A DNA stretch of 64,000 nucleotides from Doris montereyensis (GCA_037039925.1 JAXRKP010001114.1:66001-130000), one strand, 5' to 3'. Positions 37,212-50,578 are shown, numbered from the stretch's first letter. Notes: generated from the sequence alone by a model not told the origin. Made by a program: numbers and translations.

Positions 37212-40200
37212 TCATAATTTAGAAGCCACCCTCTGTACTCCCTCCTGTGTGATAGTCGTCACCAGAGTTCCTTGCTGGTTCCAAATCAGCCCATGACAAA
37301 ATGTTCTGCCGTCACCTGCAGCAGCAAAAGAAATGAAGACAAAAAGCTAAAAGTCCTACAGATCACAAAGTAAATAATGAGTAATTTTCCTTCTTCTACA
37401 CAACAACTAACTTGCTTAATTGCGGCCAGTGCACATGCTTTTGAGTTTTCCTTTACACTCAATAAGAGAGGCTCGGAAGTCCAGAGGCGAGGGTCGGCCT
37501 CTCGATCAAAAGGTCTTGGGTTCAAGCCCCAGCAGGATGAAAAGTTTTCTCAAGTTTTTTTCTAGCAAATTTCACGGTCAATATGGGACTTTGAGCTTTT
37601 CACTATCATCATCTCTTTAACCGTGATGAAGAAAAGTTAAGCCGTCATCATTTCTAAAAACAATATATAAATTCAAAGAATCGATATTGAGCTTCTTTTA
37701 TGGTATCATTGTGAAGGGAATGAACTGCTCTATCCAATAATTCCATAAATTAGATTTGTCATATTTTTGGCAAAAAAATGGCATTCTCAGGAAAACTTCC
37801 TCCGTCCCCGAGCCTTCCTTCTCATGAAAGACCTGAACTGTCTGATTAAAAGTGCATCGAGAAAACACATAGACCTAGATATTCATGTTTATTGTCAAAT
37901 TAAAGTGGATTCTTCTGTCTTGTGTTGGTTTTGTAGTTGCCTTATTTTTAAAGAGTCATTTTCCTCAACCAATGTCGAGAGTAATGGCACGCTCAGCGAG
38001 TCAACTTCCGTGTTCGGCGAGATTTTATTTGATTTACCCACATCCACAATTAAGGTGATCTTTGGGTTATTGGTAAAATTTGTAATTTTGCCTGGACTGC
38101 CCTGTAAACAGCCAAGGGATCTTTAACGTGCACAGAACGTTGTCACCTGCACATGGGAACTCTCTTTATCGTCCGTCTCCGATGGGGCTAGGTGTCGATC
38201 CAATTTGTGGGGTAGATTTTGCTCGAAAAAACTCCAGAAAATGTTTCAACGATTGGTGGGGCTTGAACCCACTACCTTTGGTTGAGATACCGACACCTTG
38301 CCTCTGAACTGCCGAGTCCCCTGTTCAGTAAGAAACTAAATGCTTGCCTATGAACAGCCGTGGAGCTCACGGTTGTCTTTCTTGTTAAATTTCAGTTAAC
38401 CCTCATGTACGTAATTTTCAAGGTAAAATACAAACAAAGACTCAAAGTCAAAGCTAAAAAGAATGTGTAAATACATTTGTGTATGTACTGGTTGGAAGCT
38501 TTTTCTTACCAATGGACTCCGTCCTGATGTCCAGCAACATCCACTCATCCGCACGACACGGAGAATGAAACCACATGCAGTGGTCAATAGATGCTTGATA
38601 GATTTTTCTTGCTGGTCAGCGGGGCATTAGGCAACAGTGAGGTAGGAATCAAGAAATTGTCCGCCATGTAGCCTATACAGCACTTGTGAATGTTGTGGTT
38701 GACATGTTCATCTGAAAACGCAGGTTTAAGAAAAAGATGTAAACAACATAATATAGAGTGAGTTATAATGAGATAAATGCAGATAACTTTACTGTGCTTC
38801 TGTAAAACTTGAGTATTGGTCAATGGGTTACATGTACACAAAGGTATTAGTCAATGGATAACATGGATATTATGGTATTAGTCAATGGATAACAATGATA
38901 TTTTGGATACCATGGTATTGGTAAGTGGATAACATGGACACCAAGGTATTGGTAAGTGGATAACATGGACACCAAGGTATTGGTAAGTGGATAACATGGA
39001 CACCATGGTATTGGTAAGTGGATAACATGGACACAATGATATTGGTAAGTGGATAACATGGACACAATGATATTGGTAAGTGGATAACATGGACACAATG
39101 ATATTGGTAAGTGGATAACATGGACACAATGATATTGGTAAGTGGATAACATGGACACCAATGGTATTGGTAAGTGGATGGACACAATGATATGGACACC
39201 AATGGTATTGGTAAGTGGATAACATGGGTATTGGTAAGTGGATAACATGGACACAATGATATTGGTAAGTGGATAACATGGACACAATGATATTGGTAAG
39301 TGGATAACATGGACACAATGATATTGGTAAGTGGATAACATGGACACCAAGGTATTGGTAAGTGGATAACATGGACACCAAGATATTGGTAAGTGGATAA
39401 CATGGACACCATGATATTGGTAAGTGGATAACATGGACACAATGATATTGGTAAGTGGATAACATGGTCACCATGGTATTGGTAAGTGGATAACATGGAC
39501 ACAAGATATTGGTAAGTGGATAACATGGACACAATGATATTGGTAAGTGGATAACATGGACACACAAGGTATTGGTAAGTGGATAACATGGACACAATGG
39601 TATTGGTAAGTGGATAACAATGATATTGGTAATGGACACCAAGTGGATAACATATTGGTAAGTGGAACATGGACACAATGTGATTGGTAAGTGGATAACA
39701 TGGACACAATGGTATTGGTAAGTGGATAACATGGACACCAAGGTATTGGTAAGTGGATAACATGGTCACCATGGTATTGGTAAGTGGATAACATGGACAC
39801 CATGATATTGGTAAGTGGATAACATGGACACCAAGGATATTGGTAAGTGGATAACATGGACACAATGATATTGGTAAGTGGATAACATGGACACCATGGT
39901 ATTGGTAAGTGGATAACATGGACACCAAGGTATTGGTAAGTGGATAACATGGACACCAATGATATTGGTAAGTGGATAACATGGACACCATGGTATTGGT
40001 AAGTGGATAACATGGACACCAAGGTATTGGTAAGTGGATAACATGGACACCAGTGGATATTGGTAAGTGGATAACATGGACACCAATGTAAGTATTGGTA
40101 AGTGGATAACATGGACACCAAGGTATTGGTAAGTGGATAAACATGGACACCAAGGTATTGGTAAGTGGATAACATGGACACCAAGGTATTGGTAAGTGAA

Positions 40201-43200
40201 TAAAGATACAATGGATGGAACATGGACACCAAGGTATTGGTAAGTGGATAACATGGACACCAAGGTATTGGCAAGTGGATAACATGGACACCAAGATATT
40301 GGTAAGTGGATAACATGGACACAATGATACCATGGTATTGGTAAGTGGATAACATGGACACCATGGTATTGGTAAGTGGATAACATGGACAATGATATTG
40401 ATAAGTGGATAACCAATGGATATTGGTAAGTGGATAACATGGACACCATGGTATTGGTATTGTAATGGATAAGGTATTGGTAAGTGGATAACATGGACAC
40501 AATGGATATTGGTAAGTGGATAACATGGACACCAAGATATTGGTAAGTGGATAACATGGACACCAAGGTATTTGGTAAGTGGATAACATGGACACAATGA
40601 TATTGGTAAGTGGATAACATGGACACAATGGACACCATGGTATTGGTAAGTGGATAACATGGACACCATGGTATTGGTAAGTGGATAACATGGACACAAT
40701 GATATTGGTAAGTGGATAACATGGAGGTATTGGTAAGTGGACCATGGACACCAAGGTATTTGTAAGTGGATGGACACCAAGGTTTTGTAAGTGGACACCA
40801 ATGGTATTGGTAAGTGGATAACATGGACACCAATGATATTGGTAAGTGGATAACATGGACACAAGGTATTGGTAAGTGGACAATGATATTGGTAAGTGGA
40901 TAAAATGGACACCAAGGTATTGGTAAGTGGATAACATGGACACCAAGGATATTGGTAAGTGGATAACATGGACACAATGATATTGGTAAGTGGATAACAT
41001 GGACACCAAGGTTTTGGTAAGTGGATAACATGGACACCAAGGTTTTGGTAAGTGGATAACATGGACACATGGACACCAATGTATTGGTAAGTGGATAACA
41101 TGGACACAATGATATTGGTAAGTGGATAACATGGACACATAATGATATTGGTAATGGACACCACAAGGTATTGGTAAGTGGATAACATGGACACAATGAT
41201 ATTGGTAAGTGGATAACATGGACACCAAGGTATTGGTCAGTGGATAACATGTACACATCATAAATCTGGAAATCTGTTAATGATATTAATGATATCTACA
41301 TACAATGAAGCGATAACTATCTTTGTTAACTTACTGATGTGCCCACGTCAAATTGGTAATGATGGATAACCACAACTGTCGCCTTGGATGACATGGGGTG
41401 ATGAATAAAGATTATCTTTGGACACCAATCCATTTAACATCAATTGGAAATATGGAAGACCAGTCCTTGCTTGTCATAAATTGAAGTTCTGAGATTCCTG
41501 GACACTTGTCTGCCAGATAAAGAAACGAAATTAAGAAACCAATATGTGAAGGTAGCATCTCACTGTGTGATATTTGATTCTGAAATCAAAGACCAATTCT
41601 AAAGGATTTTGATAGTTTTCCAATTTGTACGACAAGCTTGAAATCCATGTGTCCTGTAATGAAGAATGAGTAGGGAGTCAATTTTTTATTTTTATATTTC
41701 ACAATAAATGTCCTGATTGGGCTCCAAATTGATATTTTTGTTAATAATTCATCGTTTCATACATTTTGATGCAGCGATTCACAAATTTTGAAACTTGCTA
41801 TAGGCCTATACAACAGATACGAGAGAAAAACTGTCTTGACATGAACACAAAACAGGAAGTGAGAGAAAATGAGACAACTTTCAAGATCATGGGACAGTGA
41901 GAACAAATAAGAAAATTAACATAAATAGAAAAAACTGAGAAACCAGCCATGAAAGAAGCTATTAAACCAGCCATGAACCAAGCAATGAAACCAGGCATGA
42001 AATCAGTCGTGAAACAGGCATGAACCAATCATGAAACCAATCATGAAACAGGCATGAAACCAGTCATGAAACTAGCCATGAAACCTATCATGAACCAGTC
42101 ATTAATCTAGCTATGAAAAAGTCGTGATATGAGCCATAAACCAGTCATGACATAAGCCATGAACAAGTCATGACATGAGCCATGAACCAGTCATGAAACC
42201 AGCCATGAAACAAGTCCTGAAACCAGCCATGAAACTAATAATGACACCAGTCATGAAACCAGCCATTAAACAAGTAAGTCATGACATGTGCCATGAACCA
42301 ATCATGACATGAGCCATGAACCAGCCATGAAACTAATAATGACACCTGTCATGAAACCAGCCGTTAAACAAGTAAGTCATGATATGAGCCATGAACCAGT
42401 CATGACATGAGCCATGAACCAGTTATAAAAAAGTCATGAAACTAGCCATGAAACCAATCATAACATGAGCCATCTATGACATGAGCCATGAACCAGTCAT
42501 GACATGCGCCATGAACCAGTTATGAAACCAGCCGTGAAACTAGTCATGAAACCAGTCATGAAATCAGCCATGAAACAAGTCACGACATGAGCCATCCATG
42601 ATATGAGCCATGAACCAGTCATGACATGAGCCATGAACCAGTCATGAAATAAGCCATGAAATCAGCCATGAAACAGGTCATGACATTAGCCATGAACATG
42701 TCATGAAACAAGTCATGATATGAGCAATGAGCCAACCATAAAACCAACCATTCAAAGAATCATGAAACAAGCCATGAAAATGATACATGAAATCAACCAT
42801 TTAATTAATCAACCATGAAGCCAGCAATTCAACCAACTATACAACCAACCATGAAGCCAGCAATTCAACCAACTATAAAACCAACCATTCATCCAACCAT
42901 GAAACAAGCTATTAAACCAGCCATTCAATCAACTATGAAACCAACCATTCAACAAACCATGAAAAAGAAACATGAAACCAGTCATTCAGCCAGCCATTCA
43001 ATCAACCATACCATGAGACCAGCCATGCAACCAACCATGTAACCTACCATGGAAATGAGACATGAAACCAGTCATGAAGCCAGCTATTCAAGTAACCATG
43101 AAACCAGGCATTCATCCAACCATGACATGAGCCTTTCAACCAAATATGAAAAAGAGACATATATACAGTTTCATTCAGCCATATATGAAACCAGCAATTC

Positions 43201-45896
43201 ATCCAACCATGAGACCAGCCGTGCAACCAATCATGAAAATAAGACATGAAACCAGTCATGAAATCAGTCATTCAACCAACCATGAAACCAGCAATGAAAT
43301 CGGCCATTCAACCAGATTCTATTCTTTCTAGTTTGAATTTTTTGTTGTTGCTATTGTTCATATACATAAATATAAATATATATATATAAATAAATTGTCT
43401 TTTCAGACTTTCTGGCAAAAAGATTTTCTGACACAAATATGTCTCAATAATTCTATGACAAAGTTGAGATATGTTAACAAAGAAGATATCGATCTAAAAA
43501 TGGTAAAAATTTGTTAAGAAGTTATAAAAAATGCACTAAACAGGAAACTTTCTCTGAACACGGCACACAAAAGAATACAAAGAGAACATGTACGCATTTT
43601 CACATCTGCTATATGAAAACAAAATTTGACTGCTGCTCGCTGGAAAAATTGCAACCTGGGCCCAAATTGACAAAAGTTATGTGGTTACAGTTTTCTTCAG
43701 AGACATTCAAAAGCAAATAAGCAATTCCATACCTATAAAATGCGTTTTGGGCTCATGTAGCAGTTTTAAGACTGTACAGGCAAAATCATGTGTGTGACAT
43801 CATTGACTAAGCTGCTGGATTTGGGATCCAGGATTTAAAGCCTTGCAAAGCTAGGTCTGGCATTGTGTCCCTCAGGAAAGACACTCAAGACACATTTCAC
43901 CACTTGATCCAGGTGCAAATGGGTACAAGCACTAGCTAGGGAGTAAAAAATCTGCGTCAGACTAGCGTCCTGTCCGGGAGGTGATTATCATCACCTAGTC
44001 CGCTTCATGCTATAGAAACTAGGATAAGCTCAAGCCACAATGGCTTTGAAGGAACTTTACTTTACTTACTTACAAGAAAAATTATCAAGTGCCGAACCTA
44101 AATATGCGAAGGTGGATGAAGGTAATAAAAAAAGGAACAAAGTCAAACAACGGCTGGGAAATATGAAAAATGCTCACTCCTTCAACTGACTGATAGCTTC
44201 CATAAACTCTGGTACTTCGTCAAAGGGTTGCACATCTTTCATGGACAACTGGTACGAGAACGGTACATCTTCGGGCAGTTTGAAAGATGCTTCCATAGTG
44301 AATATGAGTTTCCGTTTTGGGTGGCTTTAATATTACGTGCCGTATAGGTGCGCCCATCCCGTGTGTCCTCCACATGGTATAGAATAGGTATCTTGGAATC
44401 ACCTGAATTAATAAGAATAAGAATCAGCTTGCTTAGTAGCGGGGAAAAAATGCGTTTAAAGAATGAAAGCAAAAAACCAAATTAATAGTCGGTCATCCTA
44501 AATGATTCCTAAATGATCCACTGGATGATGTGTGTATTGCTACCAGAAGAAAACCAACTTCAAATTTCTGACCCCAATGGAAAAAATCCTGCCAAGGGAA
44601 ATGAAAAAAAACCCTCCCGATGACAGAAAAACGGGAAGAGCGTCTATTTCAATGCAAGATTAGAAGCCTGACAAGGACAGGCTAAAAAAACAAATCAATT
44701 CAAATCGTAATTGGAAGCTGTCTAAAACATCTCTTAGGAATGGAATATAGTCAACACTTCTTTAACGTTTCCCTGCTGATTATCAATATTTCAGCATTTG
44801 TTTTACTCTTACAGCCCCATGATCTACATTTTGTCCTACCCTAGACACTGATTTCCGACCAATTCCAACTTTGATTTTATCAGACTTAGCAGCCTACCTG
44901 ATTTCTGTGCAGTTTGTTTCTTTGAAGCACCCATGTCCACCATGGCGGTGATCTCAGGGTTTGCAACTGACTAATATTCCTCATGACCGTGTAGATTGAA
45001 CATAAAGTACTTTTAACAAAATCAATCACTTCCGTAAATATTTGTAAATATTATAAAATATAGTCCAGGCAGTTGGCAGGTCCTCGCACCTGTAAGGGGA
45101 CGTGACAGCCACCTTGCAAGCGGGTCTTGGCTGACCAGAGGCTATGGGAGTTAACCCTGACGGCCCGGTAGGGGACCTCATGGTGGTAGCCCCACCACCT
45201 ACCTAGGGTACAGTGGGATAATCACCTGCTTACCGTCTTGACCTGCAAGCTGATTCAACTTTCATGATAAAATAGAGAAAGAATGGAAATAGAATGACAC
45301 AAATGATTGCCATCATGAAGCAAAACCCACAAGTAATATTTACCTGGTTGTAAAAAGTAGGAGTGGAAACTGTGAAGGTGCTGACCGTCTGGAATGCTTT
45401 TTGACGCTGCCACCATTGCTTGCCCGATTATTTGACCTCCGTACATGCGTCTTGAAAAGTTGTGTTGCAACAGATTCTTACTCCTGGTGATAATCAAATA
45501 ATATGCCTCATATTGAGAAAAGATGTGTATATTAGTTTCACATAAATAATTATAATGTATCCTGGATCAATATTGACCAGAGGATTTAAATAAAGAAAAT
45601 AGATTTTAAATATATATATATTACTATTACTACTAAATTTATAAGTGATGTCAGCGGCCATGTCATATTGCACGGTCAAACTTGAGGGAGAGAGAAAGAA
45701 GTGGACAGGACATAACGTATATGTGTGATTCTATTCTCTAATGGTAACGTAATGCTGTTCTCTGCAAACTTTTAAGACAATGACGCATAAAAAAACTTTA
45801 CCTGTATAGATTGATATCAACCGTCTCAAGATCAAGGAAACTTTTAGACAAGAAAGATTCCAGTTCATTTTCTTCACCGGTTGCTATTACAGACAT
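37212..45896 (-). CDS. ACOT8: Peroxisomal acyl-CoA thioesterase 8
   Basis: ACOT8 hydrolyses acyl-CoAs to free acids and CoA in peroxisomes; it is a double hot-dog thioesterase. Exons: 1, 45896-45802 (MSVIATGEEN...VDINLYR); 2, 45483-45344 (RRMYGGQIIGQAMVAASKS, HSFHSYFLQPG); 3, 44402-44178 (SKIPILYHVEDTRDGRTY); 4, about 41509-41335 (FPIDVKW, weaker); 5, 38711-38510 (HKCCIGYMADN; DHCMWFHSPCRADEWML); 6, 37315-37212 (GLIWNQQGTLVTTITQEGVQ), ending ASKL, a PTS1 signal. Phases agree at junctions 1-2, 2-3 and 5-6. One-base shifts lie near 44309 and 38600, with further breaks in exon 4. An acceptor-like TTTCAG at 45919 suggests a 5'-UTR intron. Two minisatellites occupy introns 3 and 4. Confidence 0.9.
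37445..37625 (+). mobile_element. SINE family B, head-containing fragment
   Basis: Plus-strand tRNA-like head AGAGGCTCGGAAGTCCAGAGGC with B box GGGTTCAAGCCCC, then AGTTTTCTCAAGTTTTTTTC. It lies in intron 5 of ACOT8, antisense to the gene. Confidence 0.7.
38020..38322 (-). mobile_element. SINE family B, full-length copy
   Basis: The most complete copy. On the plus strand, the body ATTTACCCACATCCACAATTAAGGTGATC is followed by ACAGCCAAGGGATCTTTAACGTGCAC, TCCGTCTCCGATGGGGCTAGGTG and the head complement GGGGCTTGAACCCACTACC...CTGCCGAGTCCC. It lies in intron 5 of ACOT8. Confidence 0.8.
38825..41262. repeat. 31-bp minisatellite, ~75 copies, in ACOT8 intron 4
   Basis: The unit is ATTGGTAAGTGGATAAC + ATGGACAC + CAAGGT, with subtypes ending AATGAT, CAAGGT or CATGGT. 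Subtypes occur in runs, as expected of unequal exchange or slippage. The 31-bp period rotates through all frames, which explains the very long false open frames on the minus strand. Confidence 0.97.
41935..43315. repeat. 12-bp minisatellite in ACOT8 intron 3
   Basis: About 110 degenerate units of ATGAAACCAGCC/ATGAAACCAGTC, with CATGACATGAGC and ATTCAACCAACC subtypes clustered in different parts. The array is older and more diverged than the 31-bp array. Confidence 0.93.
43790..44075 (+). mobile_element. tRNA-derived SINE family A, copy 5
   Basis: The head is degraded (CATTGACTAAGCTGCTGG, GGATTTAAAGCC). The body is intact: AGGTGCAAATGGGTACAAGC, GAGTAAAAAATCTGCGTCAG, CGTCCTGTCCGGGAGGTGA. It has the full tail GGCTTTGAAGGAACTTTACTTTACTTACTTAC. 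It lies in ACOT8 intron 3. Confidence 0.88.
44905..45240. repeat. Partial SINE B body plus an unclassified GC-rich block
   Basis: 44925-44970 (CATGTCCACCATGGCGGTGATCTCAGGGTT) resembles the SINE B body. 45065-45240 is markedly GC-richer than the intron around it and looks like a fragment of some interspersed repeat. No family could be assigned. Confidence 0.4.
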
Positions 45897-46053
45897 TTTG
45901 CTTTCTGAACACAGGTTCCTGAAAGAAATATTGCAACATACTTCTTTGGATTTAAATGAAAGTGAATAAAAATGAAACATATAATATCATTACTATAAAA
46001 AAAAAGGACAAAAAGAGATAGCTAGCAGCTAAGAAAGAAAAGGAAGAAAAAGA

Positions 46054-46303
<250 letters not shown>

Positions 46304-46319
46304 GGGGGGGGGTATGTAG

Positions 46320-47105
46320 TGTAAATCAAAACACCCACCCCACATACATCAGATACGGATTCAGTATTCAACATGAAATCTAGATTCTAGATCCAGATTT
46401 AATGTTGAATCTGAATAGCGAATCCGTGTTCCGATTCACCAAACTCATCTCTGTAATTTGTCAAAAACAGGGTACAAATAATGAAAATATCAAATATTAA
46501 CGACACAAGGTATTTTAGGAACCGCCTTTAGTCTCTCATTCTCGTCATGATAGATCTAGATCTAGATCTAGTGTCAGAATCAGAAAGTAAATCTAGATTG
46601 GCTTACACATGCGATAGATTTATCCCAAATAATATTAAACAATCGTTTATCCAGATCGTGAATCTTACTGACTAGGATATACCAGATTTGGATCTAGCAG
46701 CAGTAAGCCAATGTAGGCTTTATACGTCTAGATTCTAGGCACATTAGACATCAGCTAGGCCTAGATATATCGTGTTTGCCTCTATACATAGCTTGAGAAA
46801 TCGAAAGTAAAACAGTGGACTGTGGGGAACAGTGAACGATCACCCTAATTGTAATTGTAATCGAGTGCTAAAGTCCGAGGACTTTCTCACCGAGGCAAAG
46901 TACCGAGAAATGAAACTTCTCATTTTTCGGGTAATAATAATAATAAATAGTTCTTGTATCGTTGTATAACTTGATATCGCCCCACCACGATATATGTCAA
47001 ACTCAGAGCGCTCAAACATGGACAAACATTATAAATCAAGACATATGCATATATAATTTACACACACTAACGCAATAAGACAGTTGAAATCATTGAACTA
47101 TATTT
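46320..47105. other. Non-coding spacer upstream of ACOT8
   Basis: It contains AGATCT-rich palindromic patches at 46380-46400 and 46550-46575. No promoter element can be named with confidence. Confidence 0.3.
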
Positions 47106-47114
47106 ATGACAGCA

Positions 47115-47290
47115 GTGAGAAATATAATATGTGTGGATTTCATGGCCGTGTGGGAAACAGGTGGATTTTAAGTTTATTCTTAAATGTCTCAGTTGATTAT
47201 ATTTCTCTTAAGTGTTTGGGAAGAGAATTCCAGATTTGCGGGGCAAAACGATGACGATTTTTGGGTAGTGAGAAATTCATAAGCAAAGAA
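47115..47290 (-). mobile_element. LINE ORF2 C-terminal fragment
   Basis: The minus strand reads SLPKNRHRFAPQIWNSLPKHLREI, a stop, then STETFKNKLKIHLFPTRP. This is the typical C-terminal pattern (WNSLP...FK..LK..LF) of CR1/Jockey-like reverse-transcriptase proteins. Only the end is present. Confidence 0.75.
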
Positions 47291-47299
47291 AAGGGAAAC

Positions 47300-50090
47300 A
47301 AACAGCAAACGTCAAGAAGGACAGCAAAGAAGGACTCAGAAAAAATAATACCTAATGGTATGTCTAATAAATTGCAAAGACGTGCTGCTTCGTGAGTTTC
47401 ATTTTTCCCCAAACCAAAGCCGCCAAGCAAAATGCACTGCTCAAAGAATCCAATGAGCAACAATGGACATAGCCGATAGAAATGGGGGAAAAGATAAAGA
47501 AGGATTTATAGTCTTTAATTATAATAACCTCGTACAAATGCAGGCTCACCGACTGCGCATCTTTTATCCCCAGCATTATCCATTAACTCTATCGTCATGT
47601 TTCAGTATCCTCTTCTTTCTTCTTCTTTACCCTCCCCCCTCCCGCCTCGATCAAGAGGATAACCTTAGAGCGGTCCTTGTTGCATACGGAACATGTCTCC
47701 GTGTTGGACTCGCAGTAAAGGTTGTACGTTGCAGAAATTGAAGGATTGAACTGTTTATGCAAATCCCTGCAAGTCCCGCACGGGAGGAACAGGTGAGCAC
47801 CTCCTCCACCCACCTCAGGCAAATGAAAACGCAATTTGACGGCAGACGAGGCTGAGAACATGAATTATGATATTCCCAGATGTACATCCTTGGGTTGGCC
47901 TTGTTTTCTGGTGGTCCACTTTGGGGCTGAAACTCGACCGATAACATCACTCAGTGTCTTTAAAATAGCACGATCACCGAGATTTAGTGGCGTGATGAGC
48001 AAGGCCAAAAGTGTAAGCAGACTTCGTTTCTGGAGACCTCTTGATTGAAGTCGCATCGAATGATGAGTTCCCAAAACTACTTTGCAAGGAGTATTTCGAT
48101 GATATTTCTGTGGGCGGTGACCCTCACCAGAGCCCTGTGTATGTGGCCGGTGAGCCTCACCAGAGCCTCAATAGTTTAAAGGCCGTCGCGAAATCCCATG
48201 AGCTGGATCTATGCACCGAAGAGAAGCATGTGAGCGGACTGGATGGGGTTACCTATGCACGATGAATGCTCATCCGCAAAGGGGTGGGTAGGGTGAAGGG
48301 GGGGCGAGAGAGATCAACACCAATACATAGGTTTTAACATTTGATGCACCAAAGCCGCCAACAGTCTTCAACATCGAGTATTTGGCTTTGAGTGTCAGAC
48401 GTCTTGTCTCGAACCCGATGGGACGATTTATCTGTCATTGGTTTGGCTATGGAAACATTAAGTGTCATCGAGTGCCCCCCCCCGGGGCCGAATTCCCTAT
48501 CCTGTTGGAATGAGACATTTGTGGTCACTATTCCAAAACCTAACCTAGATCTCAGTGACCCTTAACTAATTGCCTTTGTAAAACCACGGGAAGAATGGTG
48601 AAAAGCTGCATGTTTAGGATCGTGGAAAGAAAAATTCTTCTTTCTGAAGTTCAATGCAGCTTTCACAAAAACCATAGTACAGTTCATCTTATCCGTCTGG
48701 AAAACTTCATTCGTGAGGCATTTGCTTGAAAAAGACAGGTCCTTGCTGTCTTTTTTTCTTTTCGGTAAAGGCTTACGACACAACACATGACCTTTTCAAC
48801 CTGAACTTCCATGGTTGCCTCCTGCTTTTATATCTGAGTTCCTTTCAAAACGTCACTTAATCAGCATTCTTTTTATTATTGTGAAGAAATCAAATTATCG
48901 GTAGCATCCTTCTCTGTATTGGTCAATAGTGACTTACACAGGGTTTCCTGATGACCATGATGACCAGTCTTTCTGTCACTCCTGTGATTGCCTTTTAACT
49001 ATTAAACATGTTTTGATATAGTGCTATCTTCTGGTGTATATGCGCTTGAAATAGTATTCCGAAAGAAATATTTATAAACTCCTTCGAGAGATAGATCCGG
49101 AAACTAATTTTTGGATATTTACAACAAAACGGACTGTATCACCTAGAATATTAAATATTAATGCATTTCTAACACATCGACTATATCCTTATATTATTAT
49201 TGACAGGTATCGACGGTAGGTTTTGCTTTTTAAAGTACTTCATATGCCACCCCAGACATTTGTGAGTAATATAAATTAGTGACGAACCCTGAGATTACTG
49301 ACCTGGTGGACAGGGATTACTTCAAAGAAAGAAAAAAAGAAAGAAAGAAAACCCCAAACAGATCCAAACTCCATGGGGAGCATTCAGTGCAGTTGCTTGT
49401 GAGGCGCTTCGTCCTAACATTCTGACATTGTGACAAAATCTTTCTCTTCTGAATCGAATGAGGAAAGCAAAGTGAAGTACATGAGTACAGCTCCTTGACA
49501 AAAAACCTCAAACAACCAAAAAACCCACAACAAACAACAACAAAAACAACAACAATCTACCAACAAAAACCCCCCAACAAAACACAAAGCCAGCCAGGGT
49601 TTTACTCCAATGTCCTCATGACTACAAATTTCTGGTACCGAAAACAAAAGGGCAAATAAAAAGCACAAAAAAAATGCAACTGAGCACTTTACGATGAAAA
49701 TCAAAGGAAACGATTTACGTACTACTACCTTTAGGACCCAATACCCCATCTAGAATCCAATCCCTACACACGGACTTAATCCTCCCTGTACGATCCCATA
49801 GATCGTCTAGTTCAATATATCTTCTAGAACCCAATACCTCATCCAGGATCCAATACTTCTACTTCTAGTAGGACAATCCACTGACCGACTTAGCTCGACA
49901 CAGCTGTCTATTACAGACATGAAGGAATCAATTCAACTGCTGACCGATTTAGACTAAGAGCGACCTTGCATTACTTTCTCATTCATTGCAAGCGCACGAT
50001 TTTCCGAAGAAGCAACCGAAACAAATTTATCCATTTTGTTTTCTTAGATAAACCGTGGACACATTCTTGCTTATTAATTAACATACACAT
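47300..50090. other. Spacer without a recognised gene
   Basis: A cysteine-containing minus-strand frame at 47600-47860 (CGTCRDLHKQF, CESNTETCSVCNKD) could be a retroelement zinc-binding remnant but is unproven. The plus frame 48041-48265 and the others show no domain. Short A- and CAA-rich tracts occur at 49325-49580. Confidence 0.3.
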
Positions 50091-50093
50091 GCA

Positions 50094-50094
<1 letters not shown>

Positions 50095-50128
<34 letters not shown>

Positions 50129-50166
50129 ACACACACATATATATGCACACACACACACACACACAT
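50095..50166. repeat. (CA)n microsatellite
   Basis: Two CA blocks separated by ACACATATATATG. Confidence 0.95.
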
Positions 50167-50333
50167 ATTATACAGATGCGCTGAATTTACAGTGGATGAC
50201 TCATGCAAGTGTGTGTTACTTCCTAAATATCAAACGGTAATTACGTAAGTGCTAAGCAGGAGCGACCTGGATCCAAGACTACTATAAAACATAGAGATAA
50301 AAGGGTGAATTTATCATCCGTATCTGCGCACAA

Positions 50334-50578
50334 GTGTGACATCGATGGCCGAGCGGTTAGGCTGTCGGACTGGGGATTATGAGGCCGCGGGTTTGAATTT
50401 TAGCAAAGCTGGATTCGACCCAGTTGCAAATTGGTATAAGCACTAGCTTGGGAGTAAACACGTACGTCAGACTAGCGACAGACTGGCCATGAGGTGATTA
50501 CTTTCACCTGTTCCGCTTCATGCTATTGAATCCGGGCTAAGCTCAGGCTCTATGGACCGCAACGGCGTTGAAGCCATC
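50334..50578 (+). mobile_element. tRNA-derived SINE family A, copy 6
   Basis: Head GATGGCCGAGCGGTTAGGCTG with B box GGGTTTGAATTT, then AGTTGCAAATTGGTATAAGC, CTTGGGAGTAAACACG and CTTCATGCTATTGAATCCGGG. The 3' end GGCGTTGAAGCC flows into the 53-bp minisatellite. Confidence 0.88.

Noticed and set aside
38878..41261. Very long minus-strand open frames (up to 770 codons) with CYPLTN/HLPI repeats
   Set aside because: They are pure translation of the 31-bp minisatellite in rotating frames. There is no start context or non-repeat domain, and they lie within an ACOT8 intron.
38825..41262. CRISPR-like array of regularly spaced repeats
   Set aside because: There are no unique spacers. Units are contiguous and the sequence is clearly eukaryotic.
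47595..47861. Cysteine-rich minus-strand frame as a zinc-finger gene
   Set aside because: The cysteine spacing fits no family I can name and the frame is short. It is noted only as a possible retroelement remnant.
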